Notes: generated from the sequence alone by a model not told the origin. Positions 1 through 7,245 are shown, counted from the stretch's first letter. The stretch: 8,085 nt of DNA from an uncultured Planctomycetaceae bacterium (GCA_937967755.1 CALBTA010000396.1:1-8085), one strand, 5' to 3'. Translations and numbers: made by a program.

Positions 1-3000
1 CGCGTGAGCAACATGTCGATGAACTGATTTTTCGCGGCCCGCTGCCGTACACAAGCGACGACGAGAATCGGCTTCCCTGCCGCGGCAAGGAAATCACCGC
101 GCTCTGGCAGTTGATTCAGAAGCATTCGTTCGTAGTGGTCGATGGCGAATCGGGCTGTGGGAAGTCTTCGCTGGTCGCCGCCGGAGTTCTGCCCCAAGCG
201 GTCGAACGCTACCGCGTGGAAGACTTGCGCGTTGGCGACGGAGACGCGCAGCGGTTGCTCGACGCGGTCGATCAGGCGGACAGCCAACAAGCCGACGCTC
301 ACAAGCCGGTGTTGCTTTGTCTTGATCAGTTCGAAGAGGTCTTCGTCAACGTGCCGGACCAACGCCGCGAGAAACTATTCGCCGCGGTTCGAGACATCGT
401 CAGTCGCGGCGACACCAAGGTGTTGGTTGTGTTGCGGAGCGACTTTTTGGATTTGTTCCTGGCGGCCTGCCGGGCGGCCGACCCGGGGCAAGCGATTTTG
501 GATTTGGGAAACTACTACACATTGGGGGCGTTCGATCGAGATCAAGCCCAGTCGGCGCTGGGTGAAATGCTGTCCCCTGCGCTGTCGGCGGCCGAAATGT
601 CGCAGCGCGATAATCTGCACGATCTAATTGACCAGCTAACACTCGATCTGCTCCGCCCGCCCCGCGACGAGCGGCTTTCCCGCGAGGATCGGCCGACAGT
701 GCTGCCCGTGGAACTGCAAATTGTCGGCATGATGTGCGAGCGCATCGGGCTAAATCGCATGACCGCCGCACAGTTCCACCGCCTGGGCGGAAAGGCCGGT
801 TTGACACGTCAGTACATCGAAGATGTGAAGCAGCGCATTCTGCGCAGCGCTGGTGTCGGCGAACCGGTCGTGTCGAACATTCTTTGCCGCTTGATCTCGT
901 CGGTCGGAACGAAACAGGCGGTCAGCGCCGCGCGCATCGATGCCGGGCTGCGGCTTCCTGCCGGGCAAGCCCGCCGCGTGTTGGAGATTTGCGCTCGGCA
1001 GTACCTGGTCAAACAGATCGCCGCCGCGCCGGAGGACGACACGTTCGAGTTGCTGCACGACCATTTGGCCGAACTGCTCGATACAGCGGCCGACGCCCGC
1101 CTGCAAAAAGCGCGGGTCGCCCAAAAGCGCTTGCAGTTCTGGCTGGGGCAAGGGCAACGGGCGATCAGTTCAGGCGAGCGGCACGCCGCGACCGAAAAAA
1201 AGAACCCCGCCGTTTCGATCGTCGCCCGCTGCGCCCAGCCGTTTTCGCTGTTTACCAAAGGATTGTCTAACCTATTCCGCCAACGGGTTCCCGTCGGCGA
1301 AATTCTCACCCTCTGGCCCTACGCGACCGGCCGCGACGCCCGCCGGATGCTGCGCCGCAGCCTGCTGGGCTTTGCGGCCCGGGCGATGCTGGTTTTGTTG
1401 CCGCTGGTGATTTTGGTTGGCGCGGGCGCTTGGAAGATTCAGGATCAGCGAGCGGAGGTGCGGCTGAGCCGTACGACGGCGCAACTGCATGAATTGGGAT
1501 TCAAAGTCGTCGACGACAGTGCTTCCTGTGGCGACCGCGACCTGACTCAAGAGAAACTGAATCGCGCGTTGGGACTCTTGGCGCAGTTTCCGCTGCGGCA
1601 GTTGCGGCTGGATGGTTGTCGGAAAATTGAACACATCGAGGGGGCCGCTGAACTGACCGAGTTGCGCGAGCTGAACCTGGCCGGGTGCGAGCGATTGCGG
1701 TCCGTCGCTGGCGTTCAGAAATTGACGAACCTCCAGACGCTCGACATTTCCGAATGCTGCAGCCTGGAAAGCTTGGAGCAAGTCAACGGGCTGCCGCGCC
1801 TGACGACGCTGAACGCGCGCCAATGCGATTGGTTGGGTCGAGAGTCCGGCGATACCATCGCGGGGTTGCATTTGCCCGCGCTGGAAACCCTAGACCTGGA
1901 AGGGAACGATGGAATCGAGGTGATCGAAGACTTCGATGCGCCGGCGCTAAATTCGCTTTCCCTCCGCGGCTGCGTCAATCTGCGACAACTCAGCCGATTC
2001 CACGCCCCCCGGTTGGCATCAGCCGACCTGGCGATGTGCCGCTCAATCGGTTCGCTGAAGTCGCTGTCCCATTCCCCCGAGTTGCAAGAGTTGACACTAT
2101 CGGGTTGCCGCTCGGTCAGTTCGTTCGCGCCGATCGAATCGCTGACAGCGCTCAAGAAACTCGACTTGCGCGGTTGCCCTGAGGAAGTCGTTGACCAGTA
2201 TCATCAGGCCAGCAAGGTGTTCCCGCAGTTGGACGAAGTATTGGTCGCATCTCCTTGCGAAGGATTACTAGCGGAAATCTTGCTTGCCAACGCTACGCGC
2301 CCGCTCGGGAAAGAAGCTTACGCGGGTCAGGCAGATGTTACCAGTGCATCGCCTCCTGATCTCCCGCCCGAACAGCCCGGCGCGGTCGTGGGCTTCAATG
2401 TAGTGGGAATACGTTATGCAAACGGCAAAGACGTCGTCAAGTACGTGCCTGGGGATGAGATCGACCTAACCCTGTCCAACGGGGGCGATCCGCACCGGCT
2501 GCGGGTAACGATTGCCGACATGCTCGACACCGGGGTGGCCAGCTTCGACGAACTGGTACTCGTCGACCGAACAGACTTAGGTCAAGACGGCCCTTTTGGT
2601 CACCACTTTCCATCAGGAAACGCGATCATCATCGTTCGACTGGCAGAGAATGTAGACCCTTTGGAAGTGGAGTCGCACCTGCGAGAAAAGGCACCCTGGG
2701 AAGCCCAATTGTTGATTGTCTGGGAGTCGACGCGGCGGCAAGGTGCGGAAGGAGAAAGCATCCGCCAGCGTGATTGGCGGCGATTCTTGCAAGTCAACGG
2801 CGACTTGCATTGGATGTGCAACCCTTCCGTCGCCGAAAAGATGTGCGACCGACTTCGTGCCGATCTCGGCGACGACTTGGCGGCCATCACTTGGGTGGTT
2901 TCGGATCAGGCAATTGCTTCTTTTGGTATCGATGGCGAGTCGAGCTCGAAACCCGTTGAAGTGTTTGGAATCGATCGCAAGTCGTTCTTCGATACGTGCC

Positions 3001-3410
3001 AGGCTTTGCCCTACTTACAACACCCTCGCAAACGGGCCAGCTTTGATTTCACCGTCGAGGATGGCGGCTACGACACATGGGCTTATTGCCCCGAGCGAGG
3101 TGCGATTGAGCGATCCGCGCTGGCTAGTGCGGGAGCGCACCGCCGGCTGCACCGGTGGCGAATAAATGCTTGGATGCGGGAAGAATTCGACTCGGATGAT
3201 CCGTTTGCCGCACCCCTGAACGACGTATTTCCTGAGCCTTCAGAACCATTGCCGCTGTCGGTTGCGCCGGATGCCGCGCCGTCTGACGAACAACCAGAAG
3301 ATTCCGGCACGCCGTCCCAAAGCGCCGAACTGCCGCCTCCGCCGGAAATGAACGATGCGGAAGAGATTCCGCGCGGTGCCGAGATTCCTCTAGACAACCC
3401 GTTGCGGTAA
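1..3410 (+). CDS. Membrane-anchored STAND NTPase (nSTAND1-type) with leucine-rich repeats; 5' end outside window
   Basis: The reading frame is open from the first complete codon at base 3 to TAA at 3408-3410, so the gene starts before the window. The TTG at 111 lies inside the domain and is not a credible start. Seen in order, numbering residues from that TTG: a lead-in with CRGKE (bases 87-101); Walker A GESGCGKSS (residues 12-20); Walker B LLCLDQFEE (68-76); a sensor-like VVLRSDF (106-112); GGKAGL (226-231); and a winged-helix signature LLHDHLAEL (314-322). These match the novel STAND NTPase 1 family. An Arg-rich stretch (408-424) precedes one hydrophobic helix (about 423-441). Leucine-rich repeats follow (495-690), then an unrecognised domain (758-1022) and an acidic, Pro-rich tail (1023-1099). 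STAND proteins are ligand-triggered signalling or defence ATPases. The N-terminal effector is not visible, so the output is unknown. Positive charge before the helix favours the NTPase inside the cell and the repeats outside. The stop lies 13 bp from the end of the opposing amidase gene. Confidence 0.85.
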   Translation, partial: REQHVDELIFRGPLPYTSDDENRLPCRGKEITALWQLIQKHSFVVVDGESGCGKSSLVAAGVLPQAVERYRVEDLRVGDGDAQRLLDAVDQADSQQADAHKPVLLCLDQFEEVFVNVPDQRREKLFAAVRDIVSRGDTKVLVVLRSDFLDLFLAACRAADPGQAILDLGNYYTLGAFDRDQAQSALGEMLSPALSAAEMSQRDNLHDLIDQLTLDLLRPPRDERLSREDRPTVLPVELQIVGMMCERIGLNRMTAAQFHRLGGKAGLTRQYIEDVKQRILRSAGVGEPVVSNILCRLISSVGTKQAVSAARIDAGLRLPAGQARRVLEICARQYLVKQIAAAPEDDTFELLHDHLAELLDTAADARLQKARVAQKRLQFWLGQGQRAISSGERHAATEKKNPAVSIVARCAQPFSLFTKGLSNLFRQRVPVGEILTLWPYATGRDARRMLRRSLLGFAARAMLVLLPLVILVGAGAWKIQDQRAEVRLSRTTAQLHELGFKVVDDSASCGDRDLTQEKLNRALGLLAQFPLRQLRLDGCRKIEHIEGAAELTELRELNLAGCERLRSVAGVQKLTNLQTLDISECCSLESLEQVNGLPRLTTLNARQCDWLGRESGDTIAGLHLPALETLDLEGNDGIEVIEDFDAPALNSLSLRGCVNLRQLSRFHAPRLASADLAMCRSIGSLKSLSHSPELQELTLSGCRSVSSFAPIESLTALKKLDLRGCPEEVVDQYHQASKVFPQLDEVLVASPCEGLLAEILLANATRPLGKEAYAGQADVTSASPPDLPPEQPGAVVGFNVVGIRYANGKDVVKYVPGDEIDLTLSNGGDPHRLRVTIADMLDTGVASFDELVLVDRTDLGQDGPFGHHFPSGNAIIIVRLAENVDPLEVESHLREKAPWEAQLLIVWESTRRQGAEGESIRQRDWRRFLQVNGDLHWMCNPSVAEKMCDRLRADLGDDLAAITWVVSDQAIASFGIDGESSSKPVEVFGIDRKSFFDTCQALPYLQHPRKRASFDFTVEDGGYDTWAYCPERGAIERSALASAGAHRRLHRWRINAWMREEFDSDDPFAAPLNDVFPEPSEPLPLSVAPDAAPSDEQPEDSGTPSQSAELPPPPEMNDAEEIPRGAEIPLDNPLR
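1593..2180 (+). repeat. Leucine-rich repeat array with cysteine ladder (coding)
   Basis: About nine in-frame repeats of the form LxxLxLxGCxxL occupy residues 495-690 of the STAND protein. The conserved cysteine position recurs at residues 503, 526, 549, 572, 599 (Asn here), 621, 643, 666 and 689. The spacings are 23, 23, 23, 27, 22, 22, 23 and 23. Each repeat usually begins with a proline or threonine (PRL, PAL, PEL, TEL, TNL, TAL). The DNA copies have diverged, so this is an old protein-level repeat, not a recent tandem expansion. In this family such arrays form a curved ligand-binding solenoid, here the likely sensor. Confidence 0.85.
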
Positions 3411-3423
3411 ATACGTTGGATTT

Positions 3424-4953
3424 TCACCGGGCGGCTTGGGCCGCTTCGCTTCTTCGTTGCACTTCGCCCATCACCGCCAGCACGATGTCTTCCCGCCAGT
3501 GCTGGGCGGCGATTTGTACGCCGATGGGTAGGCCGGCTTCACCACTATGGGCTTCGTCAGGTTGCACCGTGGTGACCGGCACGACTCCGCAGGGGATGCC
3601 TAGTAAGTTCATCACGAATGCGTAGCTGGCGGCGATCATCATGCCGGGGCCGCCTTGCCCATGGGGAAACGCAGGGTGGGCGTGCGGCGGGCAGAGGATG
3701 GCGTCGAAGTTCGCCTGGTTTAAGCGGGCAAGGAAGTCGCGCACGTATCGCTTCGCCTGGTGCGTCAGCCGCCAATACCCATCGGCCGAGCGCGGACCGG
3801 CTGCGGCGACCAGGTCGGCCAATTGCCCTTTGCCTTTGGCCCGCAACATTGCCGCCAGTGCAGGCCGAAGCCAACGCGGCGTTGCGCCCAGGCGGATGAT
3901 CGCAGCGACGCGGTGGTCGACCGTGCTGCCCTGGGTCAGCCGCCGCAGGTCAGCCGCACCATCGGCCCCGACGATGCCGAAGTACAACGCCATCGCGGTG
4001 GCGGCATCGGGCGGATCGAACGGTTCGACTGTCGCGCCGGCTTCGCGCAGCGCCGTGGCAGCTTGTTCAACAGCTCGACGAACGGCTGCGTGCGGGTGGG
4101 CGTAATCGTCCGTTTCAAACACGCCGATTCGCAACTTCGAAACGTCGATGTTTCGCGATTCTCGCCACGGCACGGGCGACTCTTGCTCTTCGGTGGCCGC
4201 GTCGAACTGGCCGCACATGACGCCCATCGCCAGTTCCAAATCTTCCACCTGCCGTGCCATGGGGCCGGGTTGGAAGTGCAGCGACTCCATGCCGCGCAGG
4301 TTTTCGACCGCCCCTTGTTTGGAAAGGCGAAAGGTCGTCGGCTTCAACCCAGCGATGCCGCAGAAGTGGGCCGGGATGCGGATGCTGCCCCCCAGGTCGC
4401 TGCCCAGCCCCAGCGGCGACCCGCCGGCGGCGATGATCGCCCCTTCGCCGCCGCTGCTGCCGCCGGGCGTTCGCGAAAGGTCGTGGGGGTTGTTCGTCCG
4501 CCCATAAACTGGGTTGTCGGTTTCATGCAAGATCATCAACTGCGGCACGTTCGTCTGGCCCAACACCACCGCCCCGGCCGCCTTCAGCCGCGCGACCAAC
4601 GGCCCATCGCTCGCATCCATTTGGTTGCGCAGCGCCGTCAGCCCCATCGTCGAAGGTGTGCCCGCGAAGTGAAAGCATTCCTTGATGGTGATCGGTACAC
4701 CATGCAACGAGCCAAGCTTTTCACCGCGGGCTTGGGCTTCGTCGGCGCGGGCCGCGGCATCGCGCGCGGCGTCGAACATGGGCCAACAAACGGCATTCAA
4801 TTGCGGCTCGACTGCTTCGATGCGGTCGATAAATGCGCTGGCAGCCTCGCGAGAAGAAACTTCTCCACCGGCAATGCGGCGGGCAATTTCGGCCGCGCCG
4901 AGCGTGAGAATTGGGTTGGTCGGCGGAGTGATGCTGCGACTATCCACCTTCAC
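3424..4953 (-). CDS. Amidase signature family hydrolase, FAAH-like
   Basis: The predicted protein has 509 residues and belongs to the amidase signature family, serine hydrolases that cleave amides with a Ser-cisSer-Lys triad. The triad is visible: K91 in GVPITIKE, S166 in GGSSGGEGA, and S190 in GSDLGGSIRIP. The K-Ser-Ser spacing (75, then 24) equals that of mammalian fatty-acid amide hydrolase (K142, S217, S241, from memory). The surrounding GGSPLGLGSDLGGSIRIPAHFCGIAGLKPT region also resembles that enzyme more than GatA. No membrane helix or signal peptide is seen, so it is probably cytoplasmic. The start is GTG at 4951-4953. A stop codon lies four codons upstream, the family's N-terminal helix (AAEIARRI, residues 20-27) begins soon after, and the first internal ATG is residue 59. 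The start overlaps the end of the upstream zinc-ribbon gene by 14 bp, which suggests translational coupling. The substrate is unknown: a fatty-acid, aryl or peptide amide is possible. A role in Gln-tRNA formation is unlikely, as no gatB or gatC lies alongside. Confidence 0.9.
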   Translation of the reverse strand: MKVDSRSITPPTNPILTLGAAEIARRIAGGEVSSREAASAFIDRIEAVEPQLNAVCWPMFDAARDAAARADEAQARGEKLGSLHGVPITIKECFHFAGTPSTMGLTALRNQMDASDGPLVARLKAAGAVVLGQTNVPQLMILHETDNPVYGRTNNPHDLSRTPGGSSGGEGAIIAAGGSPLGLGSDLGGSIRIPAHFCGIAGLKPTTFRLSKQGAVENLRGMESLHFQPGPMARQVEDLELAMGVMCGQFDAATEEQESPVPWRESRNIDVSKLRIGVFETDDYAHPHAAVRRAVEQAATALREAGATVEPFDPPDAATAMALYFGIVGADGAADLRRLTQGSTVDHRVAAIIRLGATPRWLRPALAAMLRAKGKGQLADLVAAAGPRSADGYWRLTHQAKRYVRDFLARLNQANFDAILCPPHAHPAFPHGQGGPGMMIAASYAFVMNLLGIPCGVVPVTTVQPDEAHSGEAGLPIGVQIAAQHWREDIVLAVMGEVQRRSEAAQAAR

Positions 4954-6448
4954 CCACGTCGATTACCTTCGAGTAGCCGCCCCAAATCACCGCGTCGGGC
5001 GGGCCCTTGTAGCCGGCGATTTTTTCCAGCGGGTGGTCGATCACCACACCCATGATCAGCACCGTCTCGCCATCACGCATCGCCCCGGCAGGATCGCCGG
5101 TTCCATAGACCGATACCGGCGGGTTTTGCGGCGCGGTCAATTCAACGACCGTTTCGAACAGTTGACCACGCTTCTGAATTTCCTTCACCGTGCCGGCGAT
5201 GACGATGCCGTCGGTTTCGCGGGCTTCGTCTTTCATTACCGACAGCGCCGTCAACCCAATGATGCGTCGCTTCTGGGCTGAACTGCCGGCCTTGGACAAA
5301 ATCTCATCCAAAAACTCGCCGTGTCCCTCCGACCGGTTGTCAACGAAGGTCGTCAGTTCGGCAAGCCGTCCCGCGGCATCGCGAAAGCTGTCGCGGATCT
5401 CCAACCGCTGGCCACCATCTAGTGTCTGGTCGGTTACTTGGTCGAAGCGATCCACCTCGTCGGTGACGACTTTCAACTGCTCACCCATTTCGGCGGACGT
5501 GTAAGTTGGGGCGTCTTTCACTCCGGCGTCGGCAGCTGGCGGATCGTCATTGCCCGCCGGCTCCGCCGCGTCGGCATCGGTGCCGTCGGCCAGCGGATCG
5601 AAGAGCGGAACGCCATCGTTGTTGCCGCCGCCGTCCGCCGCGCTGCCGTCATTGCTGCCGCCGTTGCCATTGCTGTTTCCGTTGCCATTGCCGTTGCCAT
5701 TGTGGTTCGTGCCCAGCAGCGAACCCAACCCATCGGCATGTTCGTGCGGCTCATGCGCATCGCCGTCGGCGCTGCCGTCGGTGGGTTCGGGATCGACCGG
5801 TGGGTTGTCAACGAGGGCGGTTGTCGTTTCGCCGTCGGGGTTGGTCACCCACGAGGGCACAATCCATTTTGAAATCGATTCCGGCAAACTGCGGCCGATG
5901 TTGACGGGATCGCGTTGTTCCACATCCCAACCACCTGGCAAGTACCACAACGTGAACTGCGCGATCGGCGCGGCGCACAGACCGCCGATGATGACCCCAA
6001 TGATCGACTTCAGAGGGCTGGCGCTTTTCTTGCGGGGCCGCGCCGCGGTGCGCGACGAGGTCGCCGCGCCGCCCACGGTTGTTGCCGCCGGGGCGGCGTC
6101 ATCGCCGCCGAAGTCGAAGCTGCTGCTCGGCTTTTCCTCAACCACCGGATCGGCCAAGGCGATATCGCCGGCGTCGTTCTCGCCGGTATCGCGTTGGTCG
6201 AAATCGAACATGCCTCCGCCGGCGCTCGAATCATCTTCCAGATCGGTATCGTCGACCGTCGCCGCCGACATCGCCGCCCCGTTCGCCGCCGGGGCATCCA
6301 GCAATTCCAGCAGCGGCGGCAGTTCGTTGAAGACGCTCTCAAGCGTATATTCTTCGCTGCACAAAGGGCACCGAACACGGCTGAGGGCGTTGGCCGCCGC
6401 CGGCACGCTGACTTCTTTCTCACACTTGGGGCAACTAGTCGTAAGCAT
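4940..6448 (-). CDS. Zinc-ribbon (MJ0042-type) single-pass membrane protein
   Basis: The protein has 502 residues. It opens with a zinc ribbon: C6-x2-C9, then C27-x2-C30, the CPxC...CPLC pattern of the MJ0042 zinc-finger class. An acidic, low-complexity linker (about 50-125) carries two FDF motifs (GMFDFD, SSFDFG). Basic residues RPRKKS (137-142) precede one hydrophobic helix (148-170), so the ribbon is predicted to be cytoplasmic. Outside comes an Asp/Gly/Asn-rich spacer (about 205-310) with an Asn-Gly run (248-263), a helical segment (about 317-408), and a compact beta-rich segment (about 413-496) ending in VIWGGYSKVIDVGEGG. The ATG at 6446-6448 has a strong Shine-Dalgarno. Zinc-ribbon membrane proteins with long linkers are common in planctomycetes, mostly without known function. 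I do not recognise the C-terminal domain, and an OB-like fold is only a guess. The stop at 4940-4942 lies within the amidase start region, so the two genes probably form one operon. Confidence 0.8.
   Translation of the reverse strand: MLTTSCPKCEKEVSVPAAANALSRVRCPLCSEEYTLESVFNELPPLLELLDAPAANGAAMSAATVDDTDLEDDSSAGGGMFDFDQRDTGENDAGDIALADPVVEEKPSSSFDFGGDDAAPAATTVGGAATSSRTAARPRKKSASPLKSIIGVIIGGLCAAPIAQFTLWYLPGGWDVEQRDPVNIGRSLPESISKWIVPSWVTNPDGETTTALVDNPPVDPEPTDGSADGDAHEPHEHADGLGSLLGTNHNGNGNGNGNSNGNGGSNDGSAADGGGNNDGVPLFDPLADGTDADAAEPAGNDDPPAADAGVKDAPTYTSAEMGEQLKVVTDEVDRFDQVTDQTLDGGQRLEIRDSFRDAAGRLAELTTFVDNRSEGHGEFLDEILSKAGSSAQKRRIIGLTALSVMKDEARETDGIVIAGTVKEIQKRGQLFETVVELTAPQNPPVSVYGTGDPAGAMRDGETVLIMGVVIDHPLEKIAGYKGPPDAVIWGGYSKVIDVGEGG
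5660..5707 (-). repeat. Asn-Gly coding microsatellite
   Basis: On the + strand this tract is a run of imperfect 6-bp units, GCCATT/GCCGTT/GCTGTT. Read on the - strand they encode alternating Asn and Gly (residues 248-263 of the zinc-ribbon protein, one Asn-Ser unit included). It lies in the disordered linker between the membrane helix and the C-terminal domain. The unit is a multiple of three, so slippage would lengthen or shorten the linker without breaking the frame. Confidence 0.8.
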
Positions 6449-6452
6449 CGAA

Positions 6453-6463
6453 CCTTCTCCTCC
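6453..6463 (-). promoter_or_regulatory. Strong ribosome binding site of the zinc-ribbon gene
   Basis: On the - strand GGAGGAGAAGG ends four bases before the ATG at 6446-6448, with the GGAGGAG core 8 bases from it. It fixes this start for the zinc-ribbon gene. A possible -10-like TAAACT lies further upstream on the - strand near 6480, without a convincing -35, so no promoter is called. Confidence 0.75.
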
Positions 6464-6533
6464 GACGATTGAACCCCACTAGTTTAGCAGAGCAGCACGG
6501 CGATTGCGCAGGGTTTCGTGGAGAAAATGTGTT

Positions 6534-6635
6534 GAACGCGCGTCCGTCCGCTCCGCGGGCTTGAAGCTCGTACGAGCCGCAAGGACGCAGAGCGTCCAAT
6601 ATATTGCGCTGCCACGCAGAGCGTGGGAGCGAGAT
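6534..6635 (-). repeat. Left composite REP element (decayed REPIN)
   Basis: Four inverted repeats lie here. They are CCGC-TCC-GCGG at 6548-6558, GCTCGTACGAGC at 6566-6577, GGACGC-AGA-GCGTCC at 6583-6597, and a 25-nt hairpin at 6607-6631 with 11-bp arms and one mismatch. The order mirrors the right-hand element. Outside 6548 only GAACGC (6534-6539) remains of the distal REP found intact on the right, so this copy looks truncated and eroded. It lies between the zinc-ribbon gene and the RAYT. Confidence 0.75.
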
Positions 6636-6690
6636 GGGTGATCGAGTATTATGATTCGATCCAATCCTCCCAAAAAGAAAGGAACAAGTC

Positions 6691-7227
6691 ATGGGCCGAG
6701 ATCGTTACAAGATATACGACAACGCCTACCCTCACTTCCTCACATGCACCATCGCGGGTTGGACTCCGATTTTCACGCGACAATCAACGGTTGACATCGT
6801 GCTCGAATCGTGGAACTACCTCCGCGAAAATCGGGAATTTCGGCTGTTTGCATTTGTGATTTTGGAAAACCACCTACATTTAATCGCTTCTTCCCCGAAC
6901 CTTGCAGTCGACATTGGTGACTTCAAGTCGTATACAGCTCGGCGGATCATTGACTTTCTCAAGTCGACTGGCCAGCGCAAGACACTCAAATTGTTGCGAT
7001 ACCACAAGAAGCGTCACAAGACCGATCGCGAATTTCAACTCTGGGAAGAAGGCAGCCACCCGAAGGAAATCGACAGCGATGAGATGATGTGGCAAAAGAT
7101 CGAATACATTCATGACAACCCTGTGAAACGGGGTTACGTGGACTTGCCGGAACACTGGCGGTATTCCAGTGCGCGGAACTATATGCAGCTACCTGGCTTG
7201 ATTTACGTCGATACGGACTGGCGTTAG
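6691..7227 (+). CDS. REP-associated tyrosine transposase (RAYT, Y1/HUH family)
   Basis: The protein has 178 residues, the usual RAYT size. It shows the HUH metal-binding motif H61-L62-H63 in ENHLHLI. The C-terminal signature YIHDNPVKRGYV...PEHWRYSSARNY (residues 139-164) is typical of RAYTs. Y139 in YIHDNP corresponds to the catalytic tyrosine of the E. coli RAYT in VDYIYINP, as I remember that protein. Such enzymes cut and rejoin single-stranded REP DNA and are domesticated relatives of IS200/IS605 transposases. ATG at 6691 follows AAGAAAGGA (6675-6683) at good spacing. A TATTAT at 6647-6652 could serve as a -10, but no clear -35 is seen. The gene is intact, has lower GC than its neighbours, and is bracketed by inverted REP elements that are probably its substrates. 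Confidence 0.92.
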   Translation: MGRDRYKIYDNAYPHFLTCTIAGWTPIFTRQSTVDIVLESWNYLRENREFRLFAFVILENHLHLIASSPNLAVDIGDFKSYTARRIIDFLKSTGQRKTLKLLRYHKKRHKTDREFQLWEEGSHPKEIDSDEMMWQKIEYIHDNPVKRGYVDLPEHWRYSSARNYMQLPGLIYVDTDWR

Positions 7228-7245
7228 CCGCACACCACAACTCAA

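Noticed and set aside
111..113. TTG at 111 as the start of the STAND gene
   Set aside because: The frame is open upstream to the window edge and already encodes conserved nSTAND1 sequence before Walker A.
3431..3444. GCGGC-TTGG-GCCGC stem at the amidase end as a terminator
   Set aside because: It is a 5-bp stem inside the coding region with no U-tract on either strand.
4951..4953. Amidase as GatA of the glutamyl-tRNA amidotransferase
   Set aside because: No gatB or gatC lies alongside, and the catalytic block resembles FAAH more. The signature family assignment itself stands.
3760..5055. Long + strand open frame of 431 codons opposite the amidase
   Set aside because: It lies antisense to a gene with clear catalytic motifs. 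Its translation is Arg/Gln/Pro-rich and has no family pattern, as expected for a shadow frame in GC-rich DNA.
5550..6482. 310-codon + strand frame opposite the zinc-ribbon gene
   Set aside because: The translation is a low-complexity Ser/Pro/Leu string mirroring the acidic linkers. The - strand frame has a zinc ribbon, a membrane helix and a strong ribosome binding site.
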